A stretch of 64,000 nucleotides of DNA, taken from NCBI GenBank assembly GCA_009760855.2, contig WPIO01000173.1, forward strand, positions 502,501 to 566,500, in the 5' to 3' direction. This stretch comes from Cristatella mucedo (lineage: Eukaryota; Bryozoa; Phylactolaemata; Cristatellidae). Position 1 is the stretch's first letter; each line of letters starts with the position of its first letter. Position numbers and translations under genes: made by a program. The notes beneath the pieces were generated by a model that saw only the letters and a program-made list of their open reading frames with translations, did no database searches and had not been told where the DNA came from. Positions 1 through 11,737 of this stretch are shown in pieces.

Positions 1-114
1 CAGAGTGCCTTTTTGCGCTACCTCACCATATTCTACGATCGGCCGGTTGTAAAGGTGTGGAGGACGCGCGCAGCCGACGCCTTACTGGCGCTCCATGATC
101 TAGTAATTGTCGCG

Positions 115-265
115 ATGGAGCTCTGGCTGAGCGCAGAGCTCTTTCTCAGCTCTGGGCTCTGGCTCAGCTCCGGGCTCTGAGCTGAGCACAGCGCTCTGGC
201 TGAGTGCTGTGCTTTGGCTGAGCTCAGCGCCCTGGCTCAGCCATCTCAGAGCTCTGTGCTCGCTC
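115..265. repeat. Degenerate GCTCTGGCTGAG-type tandem repeat
   Basis: A run of imperfect units of about 12-14 bases built on CTCTGGCTCAGCTC and variants (GAGCTCTGGCTGAG, GGGCTCTGGCTCAG). Because the unit is nearly palindromic (GAGCTC, CAGCTG), the array reads alike on both strands. The open frame across it on the minus strand (residues alternating SQ, LS, AE) is a by-product of the repeat, not a gene. Confidence 0.7.
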
Positions 266-326
266 AGGCTGCCAGCGCCTTCGAGATTGCATGTTTCAGG
301 CCTAATTTTAATATAGGGAAACCGCA

Positions 327-1185
327 TTGAATTTTGAGTTTCTCATTGCTACAAAAGCCCGTTTAAGCAAAGCGTCCTCCTTGCAGGGAGCGTGTCAGCT
401 GTATCAAGCCCGAGGGGCGGGAGTATGACCTCTTGAAAAGCGCCTATCAAAGTAGAGGATTACACTCCTGGGTTAGCTTCAAGGTGGTTGTAGCATTAGT
501 TACCTATAGACATAATGTGAAGTATAAAGGAAAATGATTGGACCCGTAAGTGCAGGGAGTAGGGTGCCGCAGTGCAAGCGATCGCCTGCCTAAGTATATG
601 GGATCGGGTGCGTAGGCGCAGGAAATAGGATGCATAAGTGTAATAGAATAGGGTGCGTACTGGCAAGGGGAAGGCTGTCTAAGCATTGGCAGTCGATCGA
701 TGCCAGTACTTTTATGCAATGAGCGAACGCTATTCTTTAAATTCGACTCTGCACGCATTCCAGCGTAGCAGCATTTCGTTCGTACCCTTCACACACAGAC
801 CAGGGCCATTGAAGCCATTGCACCGATCATATCATGATACTAGTTCGCAAAATGCGTAGATTTCGCTATGTTGCACGTCGGCCGGTAGTCTTTTTTATTC
901 GGTAGCTGCCGAGGAGACGGCCGTGCGATGAGACTGGACGGCTTCCGATACTGGGTGGTAGCATATCCGTACGACATTCAAGGGTTTTGCCAGTTCCGTT
1001 GTGTACCATTCTGGCCCGCGTCCACCCTCAAGTTTGCCGCGGCCATTTTGAATGTGCTCGCTCGCTGTGGCCGCTTGGCCTTCTGCTCGCTGCTGCGCAT
1101 GCGCAAGCTTCGCCTGAGCTGCAGCCGCCGGCCGGGCGGCGAGCGCCGAGCATTGGACGACGTACTCTGTCGTCGCTTGATACAG
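327..1185. other. No gene seen; weak degenerate repeat at 540-680
   Basis: Nothing here can be called a gene with confidence. Bases 540-680 contain loosely repeated blocks of the form GGGTGCGTAAGTGCAGG..ATAGG at about 35-40 base spacing. The GC-rich stretch 1010-1180 is open in two plus frames and may be intron or upstream exon sequence of the gene whose first recognised exon starts at 1186. Confidence 0.4.
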
Positions 1186-1252
1186 ATATTTGGTGAGGAC
1201 CGGTTTCCTGAGGATACGCTGCAGAGGAAGCTCAACCCACCAAAGGCTATCG
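1186..1252 (+). CDS. WDR97-like gene, first recognised exon
   Basis: Acceptor TTGATACAG, donor G|GTAAGT (matches the consensus). Phase 0 in, phase 1 out; encodes IFGEDRFPEDTLQRKLNPP followed by KAI and the first base of a Gly codon completed by the next exon. The reading frame is open further upstream to 928, so the exon could start earlier, but the acceptor is the natural boundary. The protein must begin upstream, probably outside the window. Confidence 0.6.
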
Positions 1253-1447
1253 GTAAGTGGAGAGCGAACTAGCGTCGGCGATTGCCCGACGCCGTGCCTG
1301 GCGGTTAGTCGCTAAGACAACGAACGTCCTCGAAAGAAAGCTGCGCCAGAAAGCTGCACCGCTCGACAGCTACCCGAGCGCAAGGAGCGTGGCGCCCAGT
1401 GCTTCCGGATGCCCGGAACGTCTGACTGTGACGCCCAGAGCGAGTGC
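1253..1447. other. Intron sequence, nothing recognised
   Basis: GC-rich start of the intron between the exons at 1186-1252 and 2801-2944, before the LINE-A insertion. The open plus-strand frame here has no donor or acceptor to support it. Confidence 0.4.
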
Positions 1448-1985
1448 TAATAATAATAATAATAATATTGCACTTGATAAAGCGCCCTCAGAGAACTTAA
1501 TCTCTTTCTAGGCGCTTTACATTTGCTGCAAAGTGATACGCAATAGAATAGTAAGTAAAATCATGCTTGAAAAACAAACAAAATGAATAACATGGTTAGG
1601 GGTTACATGCACTGGGTCAGCATGCAAATGTGGTTAGTGGCAGCATGAACAGTGTCAGCACGCATAAGCACACCAAGGACGAATCACAGGGACCCACTAA
1701 ATGCTGTCCTAAATAGGTATGTTTTTAAGTTTCTTTTAAATGTGGTCAGGTCAGGGGATGTTCTGATGCAGGTCGGGAGGGAGTTCCAGGCTGTGGGAGC
1801 ATATGAACTAAATGCACGGTCTCCAAAGGATTTAAGGTTTGTATGAGGTATTTCTAGACTGTTGGATTCCGAGAAGCGGGTGGTACGATGCTTGGCCTGA
1901 TGGGGTAGTATATCTGAAAGATAGGCTGGAGCCATAGAATGAAGGGACCTAAAAGTGAGCGACAAAACCTTGAAGTGCTGACCGT
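1448..1985 (-). mobile_element. LINE-A fragment, 3' end of reverse transcriptase ORF and 3' UTR
   Basis: Begins with the inverted ATT tail and the family 3' signature (reverse of GAGGGCGCTTTATCAAGTGCA). Reading right to left it encodes the C-terminal part of the LINE-A ORF2: LTFRSLHSMAPAYLSD, RFSESNSLEIP, LKSFGDRAFSSYAP, ending FRTAFSGSL stop. Strongly 5'-truncated. Lies inside an intron of the plus-strand gene in opposite orientation. Confidence 0.9.
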
Positions 1986-2800
1986 TAAAGGCCCGTACTG
2001 TCCCGAATTCGATGGAAGCCGGGGAGAGCCAAGCTGAGAAGTTGCTTCGGCGTCTTTAGCCTCGCTTTCGATAGCCGGAAACAAATGCCGCCAATTTGTG
2101 GCGGTGAAGGCCAGTCACGAACCTGAGAGCAGAGCACCGGGAGCTCTCAGCGTCGCCGGGTCACATGAAGTTTCGGGTCGCAGGAGGCGGTCCCATTCAT
2201 GAGCTTCCAGCTTCAAACGCTCAGAGGCTGAGCTCGACAGTCAAAATCACGGTCGGGGCGGGAGCGGGATTAACGTGAGGTGGGAGATAGGTTGGTGATA
2301 GATTGCAAACAGTTAGAATGAACTTGATCACAAATAACAATAAAGATAGTTTTGCTAAAATTTTCCATAAAGCCCTAAAACAACCAAGTCTCTCTCTCTA
2401 AACACTTTAAAATTCTGAAAAGGAATCACATCCTCGGTAGTGAGTATCAGGCTTTGGGAGCACAGTAATTGAACGGAACGGTTTTCTAAGGGGTTTAAAG
2501 CTTCATAGAAGCCCAGGCAAACGACGACGGTCAGTAATATTGGTGTTGCGACGTTAAGGCTGATGAGAAACTGATTCAGAAAGAGTGGATTGGATCAAGA
2601 GAAATGAAGGACCTGGATGTGAAAGAGACCACGTTCAAGTCGACATGTGGTTTTGAATCGATGGCGCAGCTGCAGGGTCGATGAGCGGCCGCGCGATGTG
2701 GCAGATGTGGCGTGCGTCAGACAAACCTGGCTGCCGAGTGTATCACCGCATGCAAGCGTCTCACTGTCAGCTCTTCACGCGCCTATGGCTTTCATTGCAG
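1986..2800. other. Intron remainder, nothing recognised
   Basis: No coding exon, RNA gene or clear repeat seen. The 3' end (about 2720-2800) is pyrimidine-containing intron sequence ending in TTTCATTGCAG before the next exon. Confidence 0.4.
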
Positions 2801-2944
2801 GCGACGTTCACGCGAAACAGCTCGATGAGGAAGCCGCCGGCTTTTTCCCAACGAAAGCCACTTGTCAGAGGTTGACCTTGACAGAGTTGCTGGAGCAGTC
2901 AGGCTACAACGTCGAGGAGGATAAACCAATTCTTAGCTCTGCTG
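2801..2944 (+). CDS. WDR97-like gene, exon 2
   Basis: Acceptor TTTCATTGCAG, donor GCTG|GTAAGC; phase 1 in, phase 1 out, 144 bases. Encodes GDVHAKQLDEEAAGFFP, LTLTELLEQSGYNVEEDKP and ILSSA. The preceding exon leaves one G which completes the GGC glycine codon, and the following exon supplies AC to complete GAC (Asp). An acidic, leucine-rich helical segment of unknown function. Confidence 0.8.
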
Positions 2945-2994
2945 GTAAGCCGGGAGCCAGATGCCGGTGTCGTCTAAGCACTCTTGCTACGTCT

Positions 2995-4132
<1,138 letters not shown>

Positions 4133-4281
4133 CTTATATTTCTCTCTCACTTGGCCTTCTGCAAATGCAGGATCTGGTCCAATTTGAGCCTTTTGAAAGC
4201 AGCCAGTTAGATCGGAAAGCAGCAAGCACGGGGTGCTTTGCCTTTGCTCGCCTTTGCTCGCCAATCTCGCTTGTATTGCAG

Positions 4282-4451
4282 ACGCAGCCACGAAGAGGGC
4301 GCACGCCGTCTACCCGTACGGATACCTGCCCAACTCGGTGCTTCTGCGGCTGCTATTCAAGGCCGAGCAGCTCGAGGAGAAGCAGGCGGAAGCCTGGCAG
4401 CCGCCATCATTCGCCGACCAGCATCTGCTCGAGCTCGAGCTTGCCAGGAAG
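4282..4451 (+). CDS. WDR97-like gene, exon 3
   Basis: Acceptor CTTGTATTGCAG, donor AGGAAG|GTGAGC; phase 1 in, phase 0 out. Encodes AATKRAHAVYPYGYLPNSV, LLRLLFKAEQLEEKQAEAWQ and LLELELARK. YPYGYLPNSVLLRLL is a compact conserved-looking helix start; the rest is a charged amphipathic helix or coiled coil. The splice from exon 2 creates the Asp preceding AATKR. Confidence 0.85.
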
Positions 4452-4602
4452 GTGAGCCTCACTTGCTGCTGCTTCTGCTGCTGCGACAAAGAAAAGCTAC
4501 GTTCAGCCTGCGCGTGCTCGCTCGTCTGCACCCGGATCTGCAGCCTTACTTGGCTGTCAGCTGATCAATGCTGCTCAAGGATGAGTCGAAAAAGGGAATC
4601 TC

Positions 4603-4662
4603 TATGGCTTCATGTATTTCTTGGGTTCCTAAGATGGCTTCATGCATTTCTTGGGTTCCTAA
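4603..4662. repeat. 30-base tandem duplication
   Basis: Two adjacent copies of a unit beginning ATGGCTTCATG and ending TTGGGTTCCTAAG, differing at about one or two bases. Intronic; no coding role suggested. Confidence 0.8.
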
Positions 4663-5545
4663 GAAAGCATCAGCCAAGGTTTGTTGTTTTGCTGCAGCTG
4701 CAGGTTGTAGCAAGTCTTTTTCTCACAACTGGCTCGAGGCACATGCTGCAGGCATGACTGCGGTGCACGATTTATTACGGCTGCTGACGAAGCTTATTAA
4801 ATGTGTGCATGCATCGTAGAAAAAAAGATTGTGGATGCAATAGATCCTTAAAGCCAGCCAATTTCATTTCTACGTTGATGCTAAAGGTGTGCTGGCCTTA
4901 ATAAACTAGCCTAAAGCCGCTGCATCTGCTCCGAATCTGCAGCGATGCGTACTGTGTACGTATTAACAGTGCACGGGTCCGTGCGTAAATGTACCAAAAC
5001 AAGAACCGTGCGTATTTATATACACAGATAAACATATCTGTAAAGCCACGAATACTATTCGGGCGTTACTCTGGAGAGTTTTCTAATACTCACAGCAAGC
5101 CTCAGGCTGCTTTCGGGGGCATTTTCATTTCCAGGACAGGGGCAAAGGGCCTAGAAGGGACTGCATTTCAAACAGAACGATAAAAACCTCTTTATTGTTA
5201 TCAATATTAAAATTAAAATCATTACTATGCTTTAACAAGTGGACTTCGTCTGATACAAAAATAAAAAAGTGAGATGCACAGTTTAGCCGGGAGTTCTGTC
5301 AGTTAAATTATAAGTTAAGATTAGCCGATTGCTCATTTATATAGCAGCAGAAGGGAAAGCAGACATGTAGTTGAAAGACAGGGCAGCAGCAGAAGCATAG
5401 AGGGAGAAGTTGCGTCACAGAGTTACAGGTGGCATCGTAGAGATAGAGGTAGTGCCTCGGGCGACTCCTAGCGTGGTGTGGGCCTTTACTTGATTTCTCC
5501 GTAATACCTTCGGGTATTCCGCTGCTATCTTCGCTGTGACTATTT
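4663..5545. other. Intron sequence; possible 5' region of the following LINE
   Basis: No gene recognised. AT-rich stretch 5180-5260 without clear repeats. Bases 5340-5545 directly precede the LINE-A 5' ORF and may be its 5' untranslated part, but I cannot place the element's 5' end. Confidence 0.35.
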
Positions 5546-6612
5546 ATGAGCTGTCCTCGGATATGCTACACAAAACAGGACCTGCCTAGCATAAGATGCG
5601 ATGTCGTCATTAGTCGATACCTACCGGCGGGCCTTCTCCGGCGGGTCAGTGAGAACCTACCTGCATCCTGCGTTCGCCCCATCAACAGCTCGGCTATCAA
5701 ACCTACGACTCGTAAGTTTAAAGCGCTAAATAGTACTTGTTGCGGTAGTAGCCCACCCGCTGTAGCCCAGCACGTTGTGAAACGTCGTCCCACGGCCGTT
5801 ACCAAGGTCCAATTCAAATTCGAAGAGCCAGCGTCCGCCGGGCCCGACGCAAACGGTAAAGAATACGAGCCACTTCATCGCCGTCGCCAAGTCGTTGGAC
5901 AGCCTTTTAAATTCCGCCTACTAAATGTCCGCTCGCTAAAAACCAAGGGGTTACTTATCCGCGATCAGGTGGTCCAGGAGAAGCTAGATGCATTTCTGCT
6001 TACCGAAACCTGGATGACGCCTTGTTCCAGTAGCTGTATTTCCGAGACCACCCCACCCGGGTTCTCATTCTATCAGTCCATGCGTTCTGACAAGGTTGGT
6101 GGCGGGTTGCAATTGTTGTTCGCAAATCGTTTGGCTATAGAATGTGCAGTTTCTCGCATGGGTCATCGTTTGAATCGGTTGCTATCAGGTCTTCATCAGA
6201 GACAATGCCTCTCACCGTTGTTATATACCGGCCTCCTTCTGGCTGGCTAAACTTGTTTATAGAGGAGTTTTCAGAGTTCCTCGCTAAAATATTTGTGTGT
6301 GACAGGCCGCTACTGATTGTAGGAGACTTCAATATTCACGTTGACAACCCTAGCAACAGCCAGGTCCGCTCATTTCTTGACTGTCTGGAGAATCTTGGTT
6401 TGGCCCAACACGTTAATCATAGCACCCACGTCGGTGGCCACATTCTAGATTTCGTGATCACTAAGGATGTCCTGCCCACTGACTTTGTGGTGTGCCCACT
6501 GACCCTCTCAGATCATTGTTCGGTCTCGTTTACTGTTCCTGCTCCGTCGTACGTGCAGGGCAATATCGAATTTGCCAAACGACGTAACTTACAAAGCATT
6601 GACTTGGACTAG
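5546..6612 (+). mobile_element. LINE-A 5' half: linker and AP-type endonuclease domain, frameshifted
   Basis: Encodes an exonuclease-endonuclease-phosphatase fold typical of the first domain of CR1/L2-type ORF2: FRLLNVRSLKTKG, AFLLTETWM, GGGLQLLF, then after a frame change near 6170 LTVVIYRPPSGW, LLIVGDFNIHVD, GGHILDFVIT and LSDHCSVSF. These match the endonuclease motifs (N, E in TETW, DFN, D in the LDF segment, SDH). Single-base indel between frames 5546-6170 and 6170-6612 inactivates it. The copy stops after the endonuclease; no reverse transcriptase follows. It is the only endonuclease-bearing copy in the window and lies in the large intron of the plus-strand gene. Confidence 0.88.
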
Positions 6613-8562
6613 TTTATATATAAGACAGTATGAATGGTTTGAACTGAAAAATCATTTGTTCATTTATGGAAATTGTGCCTTTGTACGTAGTAGGGAAAGT
6701 GTGGGCTCATGCATACTGAAGATGAGCCTAATTTATAAAATCAGATGTTGAGATTAAGATCACATGTGTGTGTGTATGTGTGCGTGTGTGTGTGTTGTGT
6801 GCGAGTCTATAACTGAACCTTCTTATGAAGTTTTTTAATAACTGCCTACACAAAAAGGAAAAGGATTATCGTAAAAATTCACAGCTATGCCAGCGGCTCT
6901 TGAAAGCCGCATGTGAGGCGATATGTCCGACTGAAATAGATAGTCGTTTATGCTCACAAAAGTTAAAGGTGCTGGATTGTTATAATTACCCGTACTCAAC
7001 CAAGTCAGGTGATACGCTCAATCGCGGCAGACTGCCATAGTTACCGCCTTGTTTCTAGGAGCGGTACGATCGTCTCTGTAATATTGATAACATTTCCGGG
7101 TACTTATGTACAGATTCACCAGGTCAAGGAGCCTCCACCGACGTATGCCGACATAGTTGAGGAGGTGATTCTTAAACCTGATCTGTTTGTTGACCACTGT
7201 CATCGCAGCTGCTTTTATTTCATCACAATTATTCTGTCTTCTTGAGTTACAAATAGATTGAGTATAGCTTTCTAGTAATACTAAACACTGTGCCCGGTAT
7301 GAACCTGGTGCATCGGCTGACACCCATGATTCCAGGTATAAGTATCCTCGTGTGAGCCCGTAGAACAGGAATGCACACCCCGGCTTAGTTGTGCTATTAG
7401 CTGACAGTCTGAATGTTACTTATTGTCGGCGTTTGCATGTCCAACTTCGCAGCTTACGCGTTTCGCCTACTTCAGCTACTGTGCTAGTGGGCAGCGGTTT
7501 CTGCTACTTCCTCCCGTTCTTTTGGCAAGTTAACTATCTTCACCCAGTCTTTACGTTTCTGATACTAAACATGCATCCACGCATGCTCTTGTGAAAATAT
7601 GACGAGGGTTTGCATGCCGGGTTCTAGTTGCCCTTTGCGAAGCATTTCTTGGTGTACGTAGACAAGTACCACAGACTTGTACAAGCTGAGTTTTCTGTAC
7701 CTGTTTTTCAACTTTAGTCTGCGGTATCTATTTCCAGATTCTTCTGTCATTTTTTCGGACCATTTTCTTTCATTAGGCCAAGCGTCATCGTTCTGAGCTG
7801 AAGGTCACCTGATCGTGCCTTTATTTGTGTGGAGAGATTCTGGTTGGCAGCTTTTCCAATATTTACTGCTATTTCGGCATCCATTTCTGCTTCATCGTCA
7901 CTGCTGATAGTCTGCTGCACTTCTGGCTTTCCCGAGCTCGCCTATAATAACCTTCACCAGTGTGGTGTTTGCTTCCTGCGATGGAAGCCTGGTGGCAAAC
8001 AAATCGCATTCCCAAGAGGAAGCTCTTCTTTGGAGGCACTGAAATAGAGAGTGGGACTTTAGCGAGGCTCGTGAAATGTTCCTTGTTCCTGCAGATATTC
8101 ACAGCAGTTCCAACTGCAATTGCTAAGATTTGCAACCTACAGGTGCAGGCTTCAACTTCCCTATCTATAAGCTATAAATGTGAGCTTCAACCTCTCAGTG
8201 TGTAAGCTAAAGGTGCAGCTTTAACCTCTTGATCAGTCTTCAGCCTCTTTTCGATTTTTCTGAAGGCGCATCGCATACCATCTCCGCTTTTTCCTCCGAC
8301 TTCTGTCTCCCCTTTTCGTCTTGGACTAATTATCCAGCATCCCCGCAAGTGTCTTGCTGCGTTGTATTCCTTGAGCTGCTTGCAAAGGCCTTCCGATACG
8401 GCTTCTCCTTACCGGTAACGTGATCCGAACGCTAGCTCCGAGTGGACGTTCTTAACGCTGCTGCTCACACTCCGACCGCTTTCCGACCGCGACCACGTTC
8501 GCCGCTGCGCCCATACTGGGTCGAATTCCACTTTAACGAGAATGATTATTGTTTGGTTGCAG
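6613..8562. other. Intron sequence, nothing firmly recognised
   Basis: Contains a short GT-rich run (about 6765-6800) and several short open frames without splice support. A 48-base segment at 8098-8145 is bounded by TGCAG and GTGCAG and is in phase, but the donor is poor. From about 8400 the sequence becomes CpG-rich. Confidence 0.35.
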
Positions 8563-8595
8563 AAAGCGAGATCAGCCTCCGAGGATAGGCTGGAG
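8563..8595 (+). CDS. Possible 33-base exon of the WDR97-like gene
   Basis: Flanked by a good acceptor (TTTGGTTGCAG) and a consensus donor (GAG|GTAAGC). Length 33 with phase 0 at both ends, exactly what is needed between exon 3 (phase 0 out) and the exon at 11109 (phase 0 in). Encodes KARSASEDRLE, charged like its neighbours. Its inclusion is optional for the frame, so it may be alternatively spliced or fortuitous. Confidence 0.4.
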
Positions 8596-9009
8596 GTAAG
8601 CGAGAGAGCTTTGACGCGGCCCTGCAATCTCCTTCGTCCTCCACGCCCTGATTGCTGCCTGCTGGCCTCTCAATGAGCCGGGCTCGCTCGAAGAGTCGCC
8701 GTTCGCACTGAGCGCCACCACGACAAGGTTGCAGGAAGAGCGCACACCCGCACGACAACGCTCCGAGCGACACCAAGCAGAGGAGTCACGTCAACTGGTC
8801 CTGGGCGCTGGGTAACGAGCCGGTTGCTTAGAACAGACGAGGCGAGCAGGGAGCCCCAGAAGGGGGCAGGCCTTGAAAAGAACAATAAAATAATGGCTGC
8901 TATGTAGCACCGTAAGCTAAACTAAATTTTTCTTTAGGCAGCTGACGTATGCTGGGAAGGAATGGCGGTAGTGGGTTAGCAATGGCATGTACGCTGTAAG
9001 TATGCCAAA
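8596..9009. other. CpG-rich intron segment, nothing recognised
   Basis: GC- and CpG-rich to about 8870, open in several frames on the minus strand but with no supported exon; then ordinary intron sequence. Confidence 0.35.
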
Positions 9010-9460
9010 GCGAGCAAAGGATGACTGACATTAACGGGACAAATGCTCTTTGGAGTGACTACGTTTTAGGTCGCTTTAAATTTTATTAAGTCACAGGATA
9101 TCGTGGCGTCTGTAAGGAGTGAGTTCCAGGCTTTGCAACTTCGCGAAAAGAAGGCTTTGGTTTCCAAAGGATTTGGTGGAGAATTAGAGTCATAGCTCAG
9201 CTAAATGGCTCGAGTCAGACGAAGGGATGAAATGCTTAGCGTGACGAGGAAGTTTTTTTGATGGTCAGATCAAATCAGAGCAAAAGAACGAAGAAGTCTG
9301 AAAGTGAGTGACAGAGCTTAGAAGCACAGTGCTGCTTTATGTGGAGCCAGGGTAGTTTGGTGACAAGGGGTGGTGAAAATGACAGCTATGCCGTTCACAG
9401 CATGCAAGCCTGGCTGCAAACTTTGCGAAAACTGTAAGAGCATTATTGAACAGAAAGAAA
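9010..9460 (-). mobile_element. Old degenerate LINE-A fragment
   Basis: Shares with other minus-strand copies the order of landmarks GGAGTGAGTTCCAGGCTTT, TCTCCAAAGGATTTG-like, GATGAAATGCTTAG and AATG..CCTGAAAGTGAGTGACA, and a late match around 9400-9440 (CAAGCCTGGCTGCAAACTTTGC). Heavily mutated; no open frame survives. Confidence 0.65.
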
Positions 9461-9475
9461 GACCTGTGAGTTATT

Positions 9476-9875
9476 AGTAGTAACAATAGTGAGACATTTG
9501 TATAGCATTCTCATAGAAAGTGATCTCTGTTTAGGCACTTTACATATGCTCTAAGGGAAGCAAGTCAAACTGTTTAATAATGACATGGAAAGCCTACGCA
9601 AATATAAGCACATAAAGGGCAATTCACAGGTACTCAGCAAATGGTGTGAGTAACAGATATGGTTGTACATTATTTTTAAATATCGTCAAGTCAGGAGCTG
9701 TCGTGACGCTAGTCGGAAGTGAGTTCCAGGCTTTGGGAGAATACGAAGTAAAGGCGAGGTCTCCAAAATATTGAGGTTGTTTCTATTCGCAGCTACACGA
9801 CTTGAGTCAGCCGGTTGCTGGTACGATTTCCAATTTGGCTGATTAGTCGGATAAGAAGGCATGGGAAGGAGTATG
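9476..9875 (-). mobile_element. LINE-A subfamily fragment (first part of a split copy)
   Basis: Starts with the remnants of the 3' tail signature (TTTAGGCACTTTACATATGC) and runs toward the ORF region; encodes on the minus strand ESETLTS-like C-terminal remnants such as LPKPGTHFRLASRQLLT. Bases 9626-9875 are repeated almost exactly at 10399-10648. Confidence 0.75.
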
Positions 9876-10398
9876 TAACCGAGTTCAATGGGCCAGCGGC
9901 TAACTCCCACTATGGCTCGCTACTATCTATGTCCGTTCTGGGTCGTTACGCCGGGCCCTTCGGTAACAGTGGTTCACGCGTGATCAATCGGGTACACAAC
10001 ACTTTATATAATACACACGCATGCGCTATACAAAGGAGGGCACTAAACAAGCCTACAGAGGAAGTTCCTATACAAGGTAAACTACAGGGGCACGGGATGA
10101 CGCCGCAAGCGCGAACAAACGTGTTAGTGCTCAGTCGGCTTCCACAGTCGCATCGTCGCAGGACTCCGTCTCACCAGTACAAGCATACGCCGTCCAAGAC
10201 CCGGCTAGCTGAGTACTCTGTGGTAGACGGAGCGGACGTCCAACACCGTCGAGAGCTTCCGCCGAAAGAGAGCGAGCACGTTGTACCCAGTTCCCGTCCT
10301 CGGAACTCTGGGAGCTGACCCCAGGCTTTTCCCTTTCCGGGGCAAGGCAACGCCCAGCCCGACATATCGAATGTCAGTGGGTCCGCCTACTCTAGGGT
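9876..10398. other. Unknown 523-base insert between two copies of a LINE segment
   Basis: Sequence of unknown origin lying between two 250-base direct repeats (9626-9875 and 10399-10648). GC-richer than its surroundings. It has open frames in both directions (plus 9815-10318, minus 10171-10365), none recognised. No terminal inverted repeats seen. Confidence 0.5.
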
Positions 10399-10735
10399 AC
10401 AGGTACTCAGCAAATGGTGTGAGTAACAGATATGGTTGTACATTATTTTTAAATATCGTCAAGTCAGGAGCTGTCGTGACGCTAGTCGGAAGTGAGTTCC
10501 AGGCTTTGGGAGAATACGAAGTAAAGGCGAGGTCTCCAAAATATTGAGGTTGTTTCTATCCGCAGCTACACGACTTGAGTCAGCCGGTTGCTGGTACGAT
10601 TTCCAATTTGGCTGATTAGTCGGATAAGAAGGCATGGGAAAGAGTATGAATGGACCTAAAAGGGAGTCACATAACCTCGAAGTCGATAAGCTGCTTGATT
10701 GGTAGCTGCCAAAGTTGAGAAGGGATGTCGAAATT
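10399..10735 (-). mobile_element. LINE-A subfamily fragment (second part, duplicated start)
   Basis: Bases 10399-10648 match 9626-9875 with two substitutions and no gap. The copy then continues into ORF sequence (GGACCTAAAAGGGAGTCACA, GATTGGTAGC, GAGAAGGGATGTCGA). Together with 9476-9875 it makes one LINE copy with an internal duplication separated by a 523-base insert. Confidence 0.75.
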
Positions 10736-11108
10736 GCACCGACCCAGCGGCTTCGCTGCGGTAAACGTGACCTAAGCAGGTTCAAATTTTCGCCACCGTA
10801 CGCAGCAAACGCAGGCCGCCGCCGCAGCCTCGACTGAGGAGCAGACGCTTTCATCTGGCAGATGCTGCTGGCCGCTCGTCCACCGGAAGTCATCGCAGTG
10901 AAGCCGCAGCAGCACGCTCGCTCTGCTGCAGCTCGCCTTGCCGCCGACGCTTTCGAAGCGACGAGCCCGCTGTCCCAGCGTCCGGTGGCACTGCGTACCG
11001 TAGACTCCTGGCAATTCGGTGCCGTTCAGCGCCGTTTGGAGCATCCATTGGCCGCGCGACGCTCGCGGCTGCCGAGCAGCTCGGAGAGCGGCGTGTGGCC
11101 GATTGCAG
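10736..11108. other. CpG-rich sequence, possible additional exon
   Basis: From 10862 a plus frame is open for 142 codons after an acceptor-like CATCTGGCAG, beginning MLLAARPPEVIAVKPQQ. I could not find a good donor that joins it in phase with the next exon, so it is not called as coding. Confidence 0.3.
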
Positions 11109-11396
11109 AGGGAGAACACGGACGAGCTGTCGCGCGTTTTCACGTGGAGCGACGACGAGCCGGAAGTGGCGGAGGCGTCCTCCGACCCGACCGCTGCAGC
11201 GGCGAGCGGCGAACAGGGTTCGCCGTCCAAGCCGAAGCCAAAGAGGCCTCGAGGACGCGTGTCCTTCATGCCGGAGGACGGCACTGATGGCAAAGCGACC
11301 TCTTCAGCAGCTACGGCGGCGGCGGCGGCTGGCGGCGAGCCGCAGCCGTCCTTTGCGGATCGCATGAAGAACCTCATCGCGAAGCCGAGGACGCCA
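11109..11396 (+). CDS. WDR97-like gene, low-complexity acidic exon
   Basis: Acceptor GCCGATTGCAG, donor ACGCCA|GTAGGT; phase 0 in, phase 0 out, 288 bases. Encodes RENTDELSRVFTWSDDEPEV, a Ser/Ala/Glu linker, the basic stretch PSKPKPKRPRGRVSF, an alanine run, and FADRMKNLIAKPRTP. The SDDEPE acidic and KPKRPRGR basic patches suggest a disordered linker, possibly phosphorylated. High GC compared with the flanking introns. Confidence 0.75.
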
Positions 11397-11737
11397 GTAG
11401 GTGGCGCTGCTACGGCACTGCAGCGGCGCGAAGCAGCTCCGGCCGATTCGGCAGCCGCAGCTCGCAGCCGCTCGGCTGCCACTCTCGCCGCCGCAACGCA
11501 GTAGAGATAGAGCGCTGAGAGCCTCCAGGCCAGCGGCGCCGACGACCGTCCGTCTGCTGCCGTCCATCGGTTCGCCCGTCGCTTTCCGTTTCCGCCTCCT
11601 CCACCCAGTAGCGACAGCGGAGGGCATTTCGGGCGGCGTCTGCAGCGCTCTTGAACTATGTCCTCGGTTTAAAATCGCTTCCATTCCCTCGGGAAGCTAC
11701 ACGCCTCCAACTGGCAGCATCGCAGAAGCGAGCAGCT
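11397..11737. other. Intron start, nothing recognised
   Basis: GC-rich sequence continuing in frame from the previous exon to a TAG at 11502-11504, so a read-through terminal exon is possible but the phase match to the exon at 13369 favours splicing. Confidence 0.35.

Noticed and set aside
6142-6612. Host gene of endonuclease/phosphatase type
   Set aside because: Motif order (TETW, YRPP, GDFN, SDH) and frameshift identify a LINE endonuclease.
8098-8145. 48-base in-phase segment as an exon
   Set aside because: Donor GTGCAG is poor and surrounding sequence gives no support.
10862-11287. 142-codon plus frame starting MLLAARPP as an exon
   Set aside because: No good donor reaches the next exon in phase; GC-rich DNA is open by chance.
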